The notes: generated by a model not told the origin, from the letters alone. Shown: positions 44,664 through 54,200, counted from the stretch's first letter. The stretch: DNA of 64,000 nt from Candidatus Mediterraneibacter avicola (GCA_019115385.1 DXDR01000075.1:62001-126000); one strand, 5' to 3'. Program-made: numbers and translations.

Positions 44664-45455
44664 CTAGACCTGTTTCCGGGTTTTCACAACCTTTTCTGCA
44701 AATTCCGGCATTCCATCCCTGTATCTGAGGGGGAGATGGGTTCTCTGCAGCCGGGGATTCTTCCTCTCCTCTATGGCTATGGAATCAAAAAACCCTTTCC
44801 ACAGAAGCTCATATTCTTTCTCCTTATCGGATATGCTTTCCGCGGCCCGGCGGTCCGGTTCTTCTCCCCATATGAGAACCCACTGCTTTTTCGCCCGGTG
44901 CACGAGAAACGCCTTATGGGTCATATCGTAGATCATCCAGTTTTCCAGCGGAAAGCGATCAGAAAAATGATCGGCAATACAGGTCAGTACCTGGGCTTTC
45001 GGAGAAATCTCCGAAAACAGGACTCCTCCCTCCAGTTCACGGAAGCGGATAAACTCCTGATACAGATGCGCTTCATTGGAAACACTTCTGCTCAGCTCAA
45101 ACACCTTCGCCACGTCTGGATTGGACAGGTGCTCCATGATTCTCCTGCTGTCTTTTATCTTTCTCGCTTCCCTTATAGTACAAAACACAGCATCCGCCTT
45201 CCGGTCATCATTGGAAAGAAGCGCGTGATAGATATCCCAATAAGCATTGTACCCCAGATGCTTTTTCACCATCCGCTCCAGCTGAATGGCTTTCTTCTGG
45301 TTCTCTTCCACCACTGTATACTCGCAGAAAAGCTGCTGCTGCGTCCGCCCTTTCAGTTCTATCCCCGCCTCCCGATCCCTGCTTTCCTTCCATGCATCAT
45401 AAAGCGCCGAATAGATGCCTGTGATCGTATCATTGCATATATAAATCTGCTTCAT
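44664..45455 (-). CDS. TIGR03915 family putative DNA repair protein
   Basis: 263 residues from ATG 45455 (MKQIYICNDTITG), with AGGAGGAAG upstream. The family is always found with the TIGR03916 radical SAM protein, as here, where the two genes overlap by 4 bases. It is thought to act with that partner on DNA (probable DNA metabolism protein). Conserved features: YDGTIYS-like start, LFCEY, and the C-terminal QRTHLPLRYRDGMPEFA. No catalytic residue can be assigned. Confidence 0.88.
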   Translation of the reverse strand: MKQIYICNDTITGIYSALYDAWKESRDREAGIELKGRTQQQLFCEYTVVEENQKKAIQLERMVKKHLGYNAYWDIYHALLSNDDRKADAVFCTIREARKIKDSRRIMEHLSNPDVAKVFELSRSVSNEAHLYQEFIRFRELEGGVLFSEISPKAQVLTCIADHFSDRFPLENWMIYDMTHKAFLVHRAKKQWVLIWGEEPDRRAAESISDKEKEYELLWKGFFDSIAIEERKNPRLQRTHLPLRYRDGMPEFAEKVVKTRKQV

Positions 45456-46777
45456 TTCACACTTCCTCCTGCACACAGCTTTCCTTCGCCGTCAAAAAGC
45501 GAAAGCTGCCTGTACGTCATCCCGTCTGCGCCCTCCGGCAGACGTTCCCGGGTATTTAGAAGATTTCTTGTAATATAATCCTGGTCGATCCTGGTCCGGT
45601 ACATCATCCTGCCCCCGCATGTGATAAAATACAGGGCTCTTTTCAGCACCACCCCTATTTTCTTCAGATCCTCAAACCGGAGATTTCCCGTCCTCCTGGC
45701 CTTGACAATACGTGCAGCAGATTTGCAGCCGATCCCCGGAACCCGCAGAAGCGTATAATAGTCTGCCTGATTCACTTCCACCGGGAAAATATCCAGATGG
45801 TTCAGCGCCCAGCAGCATTTCGGATCCAGCAGCACGTTAAAGTTCGGGTGGGCCTCATCCAGAAGTTCCGACGCTTCAAAGTGGTAAAATCTGAGCAGCC
45901 AGTCCGCCTGATAAAGCCTGTGCTCCCTGAGAAGCGGCGGTCCCTTTTCTCTCAGGTCTGGCAGCGCCAGGTCGTTATTGACCGGTATAAAAGCCGAATA
46001 AAAGACACGCTTCAGATCGAATTTTTTGTAGAGCGCTTCCGCCACATTGAGGATCTGGTAATCTGTCTCCGGCGTGGCGCCAATGATCATCTGGGTGCTC
46101 TGCCCCGCAGGGACGAATCTGGGCGCTGAATGATACAGCGCGATCTCCTGCCTGTTTTCCCTGCTCTTTTCCTGCACAAAACGCATGGGCGCCAGTATAT
46201 TTTTCCTGGACTTATGGGGCGCCAGGAGCCGCAGGCCCTCGGCAGTGGGCAGTTCCATATTCACGCTCATGCGGTCCGCAAGATACCCTGTCATCTGTAT
46301 CAGCCTCTGGTCTGCGCCGGGTATGGCTTTCACATGGATATATCCCTGAAAATTGCATACATGGCGCAGACGGTACAGCGTCGCATACAAAAGCTCCATC
46401 GTATAGTCCGGGCTTTTCAGTATACCCGAGCTGAGAAAGAGCCCTTCGATATAATTTCTCCTGTAAAACTCCATTGTCAGCGTGCAGACTTCATCCGGCG
46501 TAAAGGAAGCCCTGGGCACGTCGTTTGACGAACGGTTGACACAGTATCTGCAGTCATAAATGCACTCGTTCGTAAACAGGATCTTCAGAAGGGAAATACA
46601 TCTGCCGTCTGCAGCGAAACTGTGGCAGATTCCTGCTCTGCTGCAGTTTCCAATGCCTGTGCCGTCTCCCCTGCGGTCCACTCCGCTGGATGTACACGCC
46701 ACATCATACTTAGCAGCATCGGATAAGATTTCCAGTTTTTCATAAAGAGTCATCTCCGCCTGAATTCTCTCTTTCAT
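45452..46777 (-). CDS. TIGR03916 putative DNA modification/repair radical SAM protein
   Basis: 441 residues from ATG 46777 (MKERIQAEM), 5 bases after TGGAGG; a longer frame would run back through the promoter. The radical SAM cluster is in NECIYDCRYCVNR. The C-terminal part has a helix-hairpin-helix DNA-binding motif (LLRVPGIGCKSAARIVKARR). Early cysteines (ACTSSG, GNCSRAGICHS) may hold a second cluster. First gene of an operon with TIGR03915, under two LexA boxes. Confidence 0.92.
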   Translation of the reverse strand: MKERIQAEMTLYEKLEILSDAAKYDVACTSSGVDRRGDGTGIGNCSRAGICHSFAADGRCISLLKILFTNECIYDCRYCVNRSSNDVPRASFTPDEVCTLTMEFYRRNYIEGLFLSSGILKSPDYTMELLYATLYRLRHVCNFQGYIHVKAIPGADQRLIQMTGYLADRMSVNMELPTAEGLRLLAPHKSRKNILAPMRFVQEKSRENRQEIALYHSAPRFVPAGQSTQMIIGATPETDYQILNVAEALYKKFDLKRVFYSAFIPVNNDLALPDLREKGPPLLREHRLYQADWLLRFYHFEASELLDEAHPNFNVLLDPKCCWALNHLDIFPVEVNQADYYTLLRVPGIGCKSAARIVKARRTGNLRFEDLKKIGVVLKRALYFITCGGRMMYRTRIDQDYITRNLLNTRERLPEGADGMTYRQLSLFDGEGKLCAGGSVK

Positions 46778-46793
46778 ATCGGCCTCCATATTC

Positions 46794-46843
46794 GAACGTT
46801 TGTTCTTTCTATAAAGAATAGCACATATGTTCTGGTTTTGCAA
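46794..46843 (-). promoter_or_regulatory. SOS promoter with two LexA boxes
   Basis: On the minus strand, TTGCAA (46838-46843), 17 bases, TATTCT (46815-46820). A perfect Gram-positive LexA half-site pair GAAC-N4-GTTC lies just after the -10 (46794-46805). A second box, GAAC-N4-GTGC with one mismatch, fills the spacer (46821-46832). LexA at either would block the radical SAM repair operon until DNA damage. Confidence 0.82.
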
Positions 46844-46846
46844 GGA

Positions 46847-46916
46847 CAAAAAAGAAGATATCCTGTTGCAGTTCCAGATAATTTTTATCTCCTTGACCAC
46901 AACAAAGATATCTTCT
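46847..46916 (-). terminator. Terminator of the fructose PTS operon
   Basis: On the minus strand, arms AGAAGATATC and GATATCTTCT with inner GTTG/CAAC pairs, followed by TTTTTT, about 25 bases past the ptsI stop. Confidence 0.78.
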
Positions 46917-46941
46917 CTGTATTTGTTGTTTTATTCTGTTT

Positions 46942-48564
46942 TTACTCGCACTCTCTGATGCGCTTTCTCAAAGGCAGGACCATTGACGGTGACACAGACA
47001 GTTCGTCCAGTCCCATCTTCAGGAACTCCTCTGTCAGTTCCAGATCTGCTCCCAGTTCTCCGCAGATTCCGATCCATGCACCTTCCGCATGGGCGTTGTC
47101 CGCCGCCATTTTTATCATGGCGAGGATTGCCGGATGGTGTGGGTCATAGAACTGATCGAGTTTCTCATTCTGGCGGTCGATCGCAAGAGTATACTGGGTC
47201 AGATCGTTAGTTCCCACGCTGAAGAAATCCACTTCTTTGGCGAGTTCCCGGCTGATCATGACAGACGCCGGAGTTTCGATCATAACGCCCAGTTCCACGT
47301 TGTCCCTGAACGGGATCCCTTCTTCCGTAAGTTCGGCTTTCACTTCTTTGATGATCTCTTTGATCTGATGGATCTCGTCCACAGAGATGATCATGGGGAA
47401 CATGATGGAAATATTTCCAAACATCGCCGCTCTGTACAGCGCTCTCAGCTGGGTCTTGAAAATTTCAGGTCTGGTCAGGCAGATTCGGATCGCACGGTAT
47501 CCAAGAGCCGGGTTTTCCTCTTTATCAAGGCCAAAATAGTCCACCTGTTTGTCAGCCCCGATATCGAGCGTACGGATGATAACTTTTTTCCCTGCCATAT
47601 TCTCTGCAACCTGCTTGTAAACCGAGAACTGCTGCTCCTCTGTCGGAAAATCTGTATTTTCCAGATAAAGGAACTCGCTTCTGAACAGGCCGATTCCGCC
47701 CGCGTCGTTTTTAAGGACAGTTCCAACATCGGATACGTTTCCGATATTTGCATATACATTGATCTTCTGTCCGCTCTTTGTAACATTTTCTTTACCTTTG
47801 AGCTGCTCAAGAAGCGCTTTCTGCTCCAGATCTTTCGCCCGCTTCTCCTGCATCTGCGCCATTGTCTCCTCATCAGGATCAATATAAAGCGTTCCGGTAA
47901 AACCGTCGATCGCCGCCATCTTCCCGTCATACTCCGGAAGCAGCGTCTCGCCCAGGCCGATAACCGCCGGTATATTCATAGTCCTTGCAAGAATCGCCGT
48001 ATGTGAGTTTGATGAGCCATGCATCGTTGCAAAACCGAGCACTTTGCTCTTGTCAAGCTGCACCGTCTCACTTGGCGCAAGGTCATCCGCAGCAATGATA
48101 CACGGCTCGTCCATAGCCTTCATGCCCTCGCTTACTCCGCAGAGGATGTCCAGCACGCGTTCGGACACGTCTTTTACATCGGCTGCGCGTCCCTGCATAT
48201 ATGCGTCGTCCATAGCTGCAAACATCTGTGCAAAGTTATCCGATGTGGTAGCAACGGCAAATTCGGCATTCACTTCCTGCGTGCGGATAATGTTTTCAAT
48301 CGACTCAAGATAATCAAGATCTTCCAGCATCATCTGATGGATCTCAAATATCATGGCGTTTGCCTCGCCTACATCGTCAAGGGCTTTTTCATATAACCCT
48401 TTAAGCTGGGATACAGCGGTCTCTTTCGCGTTCTGAAAGCGCTGCCACTCTGCATCCACATCATCGACGTGAGTCCTTTTGATCACTTTTTCGTTTCTTT
48501 TATAAAACATAAGCTTTCCAATGGACACCCCGCCAAAAACACTTTTACCGCTTATTGTAATCAT
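46942..48564 (-). CDS. ptsI: PTS enzyme I
   Basis: 540 residues. Phosphotransfer from PEP to HPr. Phospho-His in TMHGSSNSHTAILAR (about 188). The PEP-binding barrel has GGIGLFRSEFLYL, FPMI and the C-terminal DFFSVGTNDLTQYTL with GICGELGAD holding the catalytic Cys. Slightly shorter than B. subtilis PtsI (570). Last gene of the operon fruR-fruK-fruA-ptsH-ptsI, one base after ptsH. Confidence 0.95.
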   Translation of the reverse strand: MITISGKSVFGGVSIGKLMFYKRNEKVIKRTHVDDVDAEWQRFQNAKETAVSQLKGLYEKALDDVGEANAMIFEIHQMMLEDLDYLESIENIIRTQEVNAEFAVATTSDNFAQMFAAMDDAYMQGRAADVKDVSERVLDILCGVSEGMKAMDEPCIIAADDLAPSETVQLDKSKVLGFATMHGSSNSHTAILARTMNIPAVIGLGETLLPEYDGKMAAIDGFTGTLYIDPDEETMAQMQEKRAKDLEQKALLEQLKGKENVTKSGQKINVYANIGNVSDVGTVLKNDAGGIGLFRSEFLYLENTDFPTEEQQFSVYKQVAENMAGKKVIIRTLDIGADKQVDYFGLDKEENPALGYRAIRICLTRPEIFKTQLRALYRAAMFGNISIMFPMIISVDEIHQIKEIIKEVKAELTEEGIPFRDNVELGVMIETPASVMISRELAKEVDFFSVGTNDLTQYTLAIDRQNEKLDQFYDPHHPAILAMIKMAADNAHAEGAWIGICGELGADLELTEEFLKMGLDELSVSPSMVLPLRKRIRECE

Positions 48565-48565
48565 C

Positions 48566-48823
48566 TTATAAATTCTCCTTGAAGAATGCTTCTAATTCAG
48601 CGATCGCCTTCTCCTCATCTGCTCCTTCTACCGTAATCGTAACCTCTTCTCCGGTCTTAACTCCAAGTCCCATCACGCCAAAAATCCTCTTAGCGTCAGC
48701 TGACTTGTCCCCTTTTGCGATTTTAACAGCGCTCTGGTATCCAGCCGCCTGCTTTACAAGAATTCCTGCCGGTCTTGCATGAATTCCTTCCGGATCCGTG
48801 ATCACATATTTGAATTCTTTCAT
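48566..48823 (-). CDS. ptsH: HPr-like phosphocarrier lacking Ser46
   Basis: 85 residues from ATG 48823 (MKEFKYVITDPEG), with AAAGGAGGATT upstream. His15, which takes phosphate from enzyme I, is in GIHARPAG. In B. subtilis HPr the regulatory site is Ser46 in LKSIMGVMSLG; here the aligned segment reads AKRIFGVMGLG, with Arg at 46 and Gly at 52. HPr kinase therefore has no target, and the CcpA co-repressor role is not expected. Operon position points to a fructose-dedicated HPr. Confidence 0.93.
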   Translation of the reverse strand: MKEFKYVITDPEGIHARPAGILVKQAAGYQSAVKIAKGDKSADAKRIFGVMGLGVKTGEEVTITVEGADEEKAIAELEAFFKENL

Positions 48824-48888
48824 TGGTTTAATCCTCCTTTTACCATATAGTGATTCTTTTATAAGTATATAACACATTGCCTGAATTT

Positions 48889-50826
48889 TCAATCAGCGAT
48901 TCCCTGCTTTTTTCTTCTTCCGGCCGTGGTTTTTTTCAGCAGCACAATACCTGCCATTCCAACAACAGCTCCGATCAGGACAGCCACAAGAAACATGGGC
49001 GCATTTTCCATAATCCCGACTACAAAGATTCCGCCGTGGGGAGCCCGTGATCCACAGCCGAAGGCCATGGAAAGCGCTCCTGCCGCCGCAGAGCCGATAA
49101 TACAGGGCGGGATAATGCGCAGCGGATCAGATGCCGCAAAAGGAATCGCTCCTTCTGTGATAAAGGACAGTCCCATGATGTAGTTTGTGACCGTTGTCTG
49201 GCGCTCACTTTCCGTGAAACAGTTTTTGAAAAATGTAGTCCCCAGCGCGATCGCGATAGGCGGAACCATACCGCCTGCCATAACCGCCGCCATGATATCA
49301 AACTGGCCGCTTGCAATGGACGCGGTTCCAAACACATACGCCGCCTTGTTGAACGGCCCTCCAAAATCAACCGCCATCATACCGCCCAGAACAATACCAA
49401 GCATGATCTTGCTGCCTTCGCCCATGCCGGACAACGTGCTGTTCAGCCACTCGTTAAATGCGCCCATGGGAGGATTCACCAGGAAGATCATGATCGCTCC
49501 CATAAGAAGGATACCTGTAAACGGATAAAGGAGCACCGGTTTCGTTCCCTCCAGAGCCCTGGGCAGCCGTTCCAGCGCCTTTTTGATCAGCACCATCAGA
49601 TAGCCCGCCACGAATCCGGCGATCAGCGCCCCGAAAAAGCCGGAGGAAATCCACTCGTCTTCCGGCAGGAATACGCCTGTGCCCGCTCTCGCCAGCAGAC
49701 CGCCCACGATACCCGGCATAAGGGCGGGCCGGTCGCCGATCGCCATGGCAATGTAGCCTGCCAGGATCGGGAACATCATGCCAAAAGCCGTGTTTCCCGT
49801 GAGATTAAAAAATCTTGCCAGAGGCGTGCCGTTTCCAAAGATATCTGTCCCGGCATTTGCGCCGTCACACAGATAAGAAAGAGCCATCAGGATGCCTCCT
49901 CCGATCACGAAGGGCAGCATATGCGACACACCGTTCATCAGAGCCTTGTAGATCTTTCTCCCCAGACTTTCCTCACCTGCCGGAGACTCGCCGCCGCTCT
50001 CCTGACCGGAGCTGTGATAGACCGGTGCCTTCCCGCTTACTGCATCCCGGATCAGTTCCTCAGGTTTGTGGATGCCGTCTGCCACTTTTGTCACGATCAC
50101 CGGTTTCCCGTCAAAACGGGCCATCCTCACTTCCTTGTCCGCTGCTACGATTATACACTCGCAGTCCGCGATTTCTTCCGGTGTAAGAACATTTTTGTCT
50201 CCGCCGGATCCATTTGTCTCAACTTTGATCGAATATCCCATCTGTGCAGCCGTTTTTTCCAGACTCTCCGCCGCCATGTAAGTATGGGCGATACCCGTCG
50301 GGCAGGCCGTTACTGCAAGGATCCTGTATCCTGTCTCAGGCGCAGCCTGGGGCTTTTCATCCTCAAATTTTTCTTTCTCCGCCCGGTCCACACAGCCCAG
50401 AAATTCCTCTGCTGTAGCGGCTTTCAGGAGGTTTTCTTTAAAGGATCCGTCCATCAGGAGCATAGACAGCCTGCTGAGTACTTCCAGATGAACGTTGTCT
50501 TCCGTATTCGGAGCGGCGATCAGAAAGACCAGATTCACCGGTTCTCCGTCCATCGAATCATAATCCACGCCATTGGGGATAACCATAGCTGCAAGACCGG
50601 GCGCGCGGACAGCGTCATTTTTTGCATGGGGAATGGCAATTCCTTCTCCGATGCCGGTCGTTCCTTCCTCTTCCCTCGCAAACACGCCTTCCATATATTT
50701 ATCTGTGTCCGAGATATTTCCTCCCTTTGCCATGAGACCTACCATCTCCCGGATGGTCTCCTCCTTCGTCGCCGGGGCTCCGTTTAGTTCTATGCTGCAG
50801 GCTTTCAGCAGATCTGTAATTTTCAT
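48889..50826 (-). CDS. fruA: PTS fructose-specific transporter EIIABC
   Basis: 645 residues in the order IIA-IIB-IIC. IIA His67 in IAIPHAKN; IIB Cys175 in VTACPTGIAHT; IIC from ~305 with eight or more spans and the conserved GGPFNKAAYVFG and SFITEGAIPFA. It takes up fructose as fructose 1-phosphate. A short Gly/Ser/Glu linker lies near 280-295. It follows fruK by 11 bases. Confidence 0.95.
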   Translation of the reverse strand: MKITDLLKACSIELNGAPATKEETIREMVGLMAKGGNISDTDKYMEGVFAREEEGTTGIGEGIAIPHAKNDAVRAPGLAAMVIPNGVDYDSMDGEPVNLVFLIAAPNTEDNVHLEVLSRLSMLLMDGSFKENLLKAATAEEFLGCVDRAEKEKFEDEKPQAAPETGYRILAVTACPTGIAHTYMAAESLEKTAAQMGYSIKVETNGSGGDKNVLTPEEIADCECIIVAADKEVRMARFDGKPVIVTKVADGIHKPEELIRDAVSGKAPVYHSSGQESGGESPAGEESLGRKIYKALMNGVSHMLPFVIGGGILMALSYLCDGANAGTDIFGNGTPLARFFNLTGNTAFGMMFPILAGYIAMAIGDRPALMPGIVGGLLARAGTGVFLPEDEWISSGFFGALIAGFVAGYLMVLIKKALERLPRALEGTKPVLLYPFTGILLMGAIMIFLVNPPMGAFNEWLNSTLSGMGEGSKIMLGIVLGGMMAVDFGGPFNKAAYVFGTASIASGQFDIMAAVMAGGMVPPIAIALGTTFFKNCFTESERQTTVTNYIMGLSFITEGAIPFAASDPLRIIPPCIIGSAAAGALSMAFGCGSRAPHGGIFVVGIMENAPMFLVAVLIGAVVGMAGIVLLKKTTAGRRKKQGIAD

Positions 50827-50837
50827 TTTCTTCCTCC

Positions 50838-51758
50838 TTATAAACCGTATTCGGATGCTGGTTTTTCAAGTTTCTCCACAATCTCTCCTCTTGAGGCCAG
50901 CCAGGATACAAACGCTGTGGCGCTTCCGGCTGCCGTTCCAAGTTCAAGAGCTTTTACATAGTCACCTGTGTTCAGGTATCCGGCTACAAATCCGGCGACC
51001 ATAGAATCCCCTGCACCCACAGAATTGACCACCCTTCCTTTTGGCGGAAGTTTTTTGTATGTTTTTCCCTCCTCTGTCACAAGGATCGCTCCGTCGCCCG
51101 CCATTGATACAAGCACGTTTTCCGCGCCCATCTCCTGAAGTTTTTTCGCATGCCCCACGATCTCCTCGTCACTTTTCAGTTCTTTCCCGAAAATCTCTCC
51201 CAGTTCATGGTTATTGGGTTTGATCAGAAACGGACTGTATTTCAGCACGTTGACCAGAAGATCTTTTGTTGCGTCCACTGCGATCCGCACACCTTTTCCC
51301 TGCTGTCTCTCCATGATTTTCTCATAGATATCTTCTGGAAGCGTATTGGGGATGCTCCCTGCCAGCACGAGCACATCCCCCTTTTCCAGAGCATCCAGTT
51401 TCCGGAAAAGTTCCTCTATAGCCGGTTCTGTGATAACGGGGCCCTGCCCGTTGATCTCGGTTTCTTCCTTTGCCTTCACTTTAACGTTGATGCGCGTCAG
51501 CCCATCTTCCAGGGGGATAAAATCCGTATAGCATCCGAATTCCTCAAGCATCCGCTCCATCTGTTGCCCGGTAAAGCCTGCCTTAAATCCCAGCGCCCTG
51601 CTCTTATGCCCCAGATTGGACAGGATGACGGATACATTGTTTCCCTTTCCGCCGGGATAAATATGCTCCTCCGTGGTCCGGTTCACTCTCCCGGGCTGAA
51701 GTTCACCGGCCTGTACCACATAATCCAGAGAAGGGTTAAACGTCACTGTATAGATCAT
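50838..51758 (-). CDS. fruK: 1-phosphofructokinase
   Basis: 306 residues, PfkB/ribokinase fold. Substrate signature YPGGKGNNVSVILSNLG near 35-50; ATP site and catalytic Asp in VNSVGAGDSMVAGF near 250. It converts fructose 1-phosphate to fructose 1,6-bisphosphate. Its ATG overlaps the fruR stop as ATGA. Confidence 0.95.
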   Translation of the reverse strand: MIYTVTFNPSLDYVVQAGELQPGRVNRTTEEHIYPGGKGNNVSVILSNLGHKSRALGFKAGFTGQQMERMLEEFGCYTDFIPLEDGLTRINVKVKAKEETEINGQGPVITEPAIEELFRKLDALEKGDVLVLAGSIPNTLPEDIYEKIMERQQGKGVRIAVDATKDLLVNVLKYSPFLIKPNNHELGEIFGKELKSDEEIVGHAKKLQEMGAENVLVSMAGDGAILVTEEGKTYKKLPPKGRVVNSVGAGDSMVAGFVAGYLNTGDYVKALELGTAAGSATAFVSWLASRGEIVEKLEKPASEYGL

Positions 51759-52504
51759 TTTCTCACCTCGATAATATTTTTCTCTTTTTTCAGTTCCTTA
51801 TCCTTCACATTTGTCGTGATCAGCCAAGCATCTGAAAAATCTCCAAATTTTACCGGCGCAGTCTGACTGATTTTGGTTGAATCTGCAAGAACATAACATT
51901 TTCTGCATTTTTTCATGGCCGTTTCCTTGATCATTGCCTCTGCCGGGTCAGGAGTCGTATATCCGAATTCTCTGTCCGCCCCGTTGGTTCCGAAAAAACC
52001 TTTTGTGAAATGGTACCGCTCAAGACTCTCTGCGGCCTGAAGCCCGATCACCGCTTCCGTAGCCGGTTTGACCATTCCTCCGAGAAGGTAGACAGTAACG
52101 CCCTTCCTTGACAGCGCCTGTGCATGCGAGATCCCGTTGGTCACAAAGACAGCGTCTGTGGAAGAGATATATTCCAGCATGTGAGAGACCGTTGTTCCCG
52201 CGTCAAGATAAATAAAATCATTCTCCTCGATCAGTTTTGCCGCATATTTTCCGATTTCTTTTTTCTCCTCCGTGTTCTGTCCCATCCTGGAGGCAACCGC
52301 CACATCCTTTGCCGCGTAATCCATCTCCAGAGCGGTCGCCCCTCCGTGGACTTTCACGAGAAGCTTCTTCCGGTCGAGAACCGTAAGATCCCTGCGGATG
52401 GTCGATTCAGATGTGTGCAGTCTTTCCTTCAGATCCTGTACTGTAACTGATTTTTCTTCGTTGACTATCTGAAGGATCTGTGCAAATCTTTCCTCTGTCA
52501 GCAT
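51755..52504 (-). CDS. fruR: DeoR family regulator of the fructose operon
   Basis: 249 residues from ATG 52504 (MLTEERFAQILQ), with GAAAGGAG upstream. The DeoR helix-turn-helix has recognition helix TSESTIRRDLTVLD, then a sugar-phosphate sensing domain (IYLDAGTTVSHML, NGISHAQ). By position it represses the operon until fructose 1-phosphate binds. The leader carries repeated TGAAAATGAA-type sites over its own promoter. Confidence 0.92.
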   Translation of the reverse strand: MLTEERFAQILQIVNEEKSVTVQDLKERLHTSESTIRRDLTVLDRKKLLVKVHGGATALEMDYAAKDVAVASRMGQNTEEKKEIGKYAAKLIEENDFIYLDAGTTVSHMLEYISSTDAVFVTNGISHAQALSRKGVTVYLLGGMVKPATEAVIGLQAAESLERYHFTKGFFGTNGADREFGYTTPDPAEAMIKETAMKKCRKCYVLADSTKISQTAPVKFGDFSDAWLITTNVKDKELKKEKNIIEVRK

Positions 52505-52536
52505 CTGCTTTACTCCTTTCTCTTTTTTATATATTA

Positions 52537-52606
52537 AGCATACATTCATTTTCAGTCATAGTCAATCATATTCGTTCATTTTCATTCAAATTAATCCATT
52601 TTCAGC
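52537..52606 (-). promoter_or_regulatory. fru promoter with repeated operator sites
   Basis: On the minus strand, TTGACT (52560-52565), 17 bases, TATGCT (52537-52542). TGAAAATG-type direct repeats occur at three places (about 52544-52553, 52572-52586 and 52596-52604), covering the spacer and upstream region, as expected for DeoR-type repressors. Confidence 0.68.
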
Positions 52607-52715
52607 AAAGCGCACAAAAAAGCCCTCATCATTTGTGCACCATGCCGACGGTTCCCGGGAATTCAGAACAGCAGATTTCCGGCGATATTCCAGCACGATG
52701 AACCATGCGTCAAAT

Positions 52716-52779
52716 AACAAAAACAGCCTTCTGCACAGAGAAAGTCCAAATGACAGCTGACTCTGTGTAAAAGGCTGTT
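52716..52779 (-). terminator. Terminator of cysK
   Basis: On the minus strand, AACAGCCTT...AAGGCTGTT with inner CACAGAG/CTCTGTG, ending in TTTTTG. About 52 bases past the cysK stop. Confidence 0.78.
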
Positions 52780-52831
52780 GCGTGCCGTATAAATAACAGA
52801 TTTATATGATTTCCCTCTGTAACCCCCCTGT

Positions 52832-53764
52832 CTATGACTCCTGAAACAGAGGTGTGGACAGATATCGCTCTCCAGTATCCGGGAGAAGCGCCACGATTGT
52901 TTTTCCTTCATTTTCCGAAAGCATTGCTTCCTTTATCGCTGCATGAAGAGCGGCTCCCGATGAGATTCCCGTAAGTATACCCTCCCGACGGGCCAGAAGC
53001 CTTGCCGCCTCATATGCCTCTTCTTCCGCAACCGTGCAGATCCGGTCATAAATCCCCGTATCCAGCGCCTCAGGAACAAATCCAGCGCCTATACCCATCA
53101 GGCCGTGAGGTCCCGCCTTTCCTCCTGAGAGGACCGGAGATCCTGCCGGCTCCACCGCCACTATTTTTATATCTGGATTCTGCTCCTTCAGATAGCGCCC
53201 GGTTCCCGTGATCGTTCCCCCTGTTCCCACACCGGCTATAAACAGGTCTACCGTTCCTTCTGTATCTTCCCAGATCTCCGGACCTGTCGTTCTGTAGTGA
53301 GCGTCTGGATTGGCACTGTTCACAAACTGTCCCAGTACGACCGCATTGTCATTTTCTTTTTCCAGTTCTTCTGCCTTTGCGATGGCTCCTGCCATGCCCC
53401 GGCTTCCCTCAGTCAGCACGATCTGTGCGCCATACCCTGCAAGAAGTTTCCTGCGCTCCACGCTCATTGTCTCCGGCATGACAAATACCGTCCGGTATCC
53501 TCTTGAAGCGGCCACGGCGGCCAGGCCGATTCCTGTGTTGCCGCTGGTAGGTTCTATGATCAGGGCCCCCGGACGGATTTTCCCCTGCCGTTCCGCCTCC
53601 TCTATCATACTGAGAGCCGCCCGGTCCTTCACGCTGCCCGCCGGATTAAAATATTCCAGTTTTATAAGGACTCTTGCCTTAAGCTGTTTATCCTGTTCAA
53701 TATTTGACACCTCAAAAAGAGGAGTTTTCCCGATCAGTTCTGTTATGCTTTTATAAATCTTCAT
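52832..53764 (-). CDS. cysK: Cysteine synthase A
   Basis: 310 residues from ATG 53764 ([12 protein letters not shown]), with AAAGGAGAG upstream. PLP lysine in [12 protein letters not shown]; substrate loop [12 protein letters not shown]; phosphate loop [13 protein letters not shown]-terminal Ser in ISSGAA. It makes cysteine from O-acetylserine and sulfide, following the CysE product. Single gene, with no T-box of its own visible. Confidence 0.96.
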   Translation of the reverse strand: MKIYKSITELIGKTPLFEVSNIEQDKQLKARVLIKLEYFNPAGSVKDRAALSMIEEAERQGKIRPGALIIEPTSGNTGIGLAAVAASRGYRTVFVMPETMSVERRKLLAGYGAQIVLTEGSRGMAGAIAKAEELEKENDNAVVLGQFVNSANPDAHYRTTGPEIWEDTEGTVDLFIAGVGTGGTITGTGRYLKEQNPDIKIVAVEPAGSPVLSGGKAGPHGLMGIGAGFVPEALDTGIYDRICTVAEEEAYEAARLLARREGILTGISSGAALHAAIKEAMLSENEGKTIVALLPDTGERYLSTPLFQES

Positions 53765-53832
53765 TTTTAACGTCTCTCCTTTCATTTCTGTCTGATATCT
53801 CTTCTCTCCGCTGCCGGAAAGAAGATGCTTCT

Positions 53833-53861
53833 ATTCTAATTTATCCGCCATCTAATTACAA
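53833..53861 (-). promoter_or_regulatory. Candidate cysK promoter
   Basis: On the minus strand, TTGTAA (53856-53861), 17 bases, TAGAAT (53833-53838). Confidence 0.6.
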
Positions 53862-53908
53862 CACCCTTATCCTTTTTGTATATTTTTACGAACTTAACAA
53901 GATTCTCA

Positions 53909-53937
53909 TTGACTTTTATTGTTAAACATGCTACACT
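53909..53937 (+). promoter_or_regulatory. Sigma-A promoter of the cold-shock gene
   Basis: TTGACT (53909-53914), 17 bases, TACACT (53932-53937), giving a leader of about 60 bases. Confidence 0.75.
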
Positions 53938-54002
53938 GACACAGTATCGGGTCAGTCGTGATCCGTACAGCAACTTTTTATTTTCTTATGGAGGTATACA
54001 CA

Positions 54003-54200
54003 ATGACAGGTACAGTGAAATGGTTTAACAATCAGAAGGGCTATGGATTCATCTCCGATTCTGAGGGAAACGATATTTTCGTTCACTATTCAGGACTGGT
54101 AATGGATGGATTCAAATCCTTAGAAGAGGGCCAGGCTGTTGAGTTTGAAGTGACAGAAGGCGCAAAGGGACCGCAGGCAACAAACGTAGTAAAACTTTAA
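54003..54200 (+). CDS. cspA: Cold-shock protein (CspA family)
   Basis: 65 residues from ATG 54003 ([13 protein letters not shown]), with GGAGGT upstream. Single OB fold: RNP1 as KGYGFIS and RNP2 as DIFVHYS. It is an RNA/single-stranded DNA chaperone. Monocistronic, with its own promoter and terminator. Confidence 0.96.
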   Translation: MTGTVKWFNNQKGYGFISDSEGNDIFVHYSGLVMDGFKSLEEGQAVEFEVTEGAKGPQATNVVKL

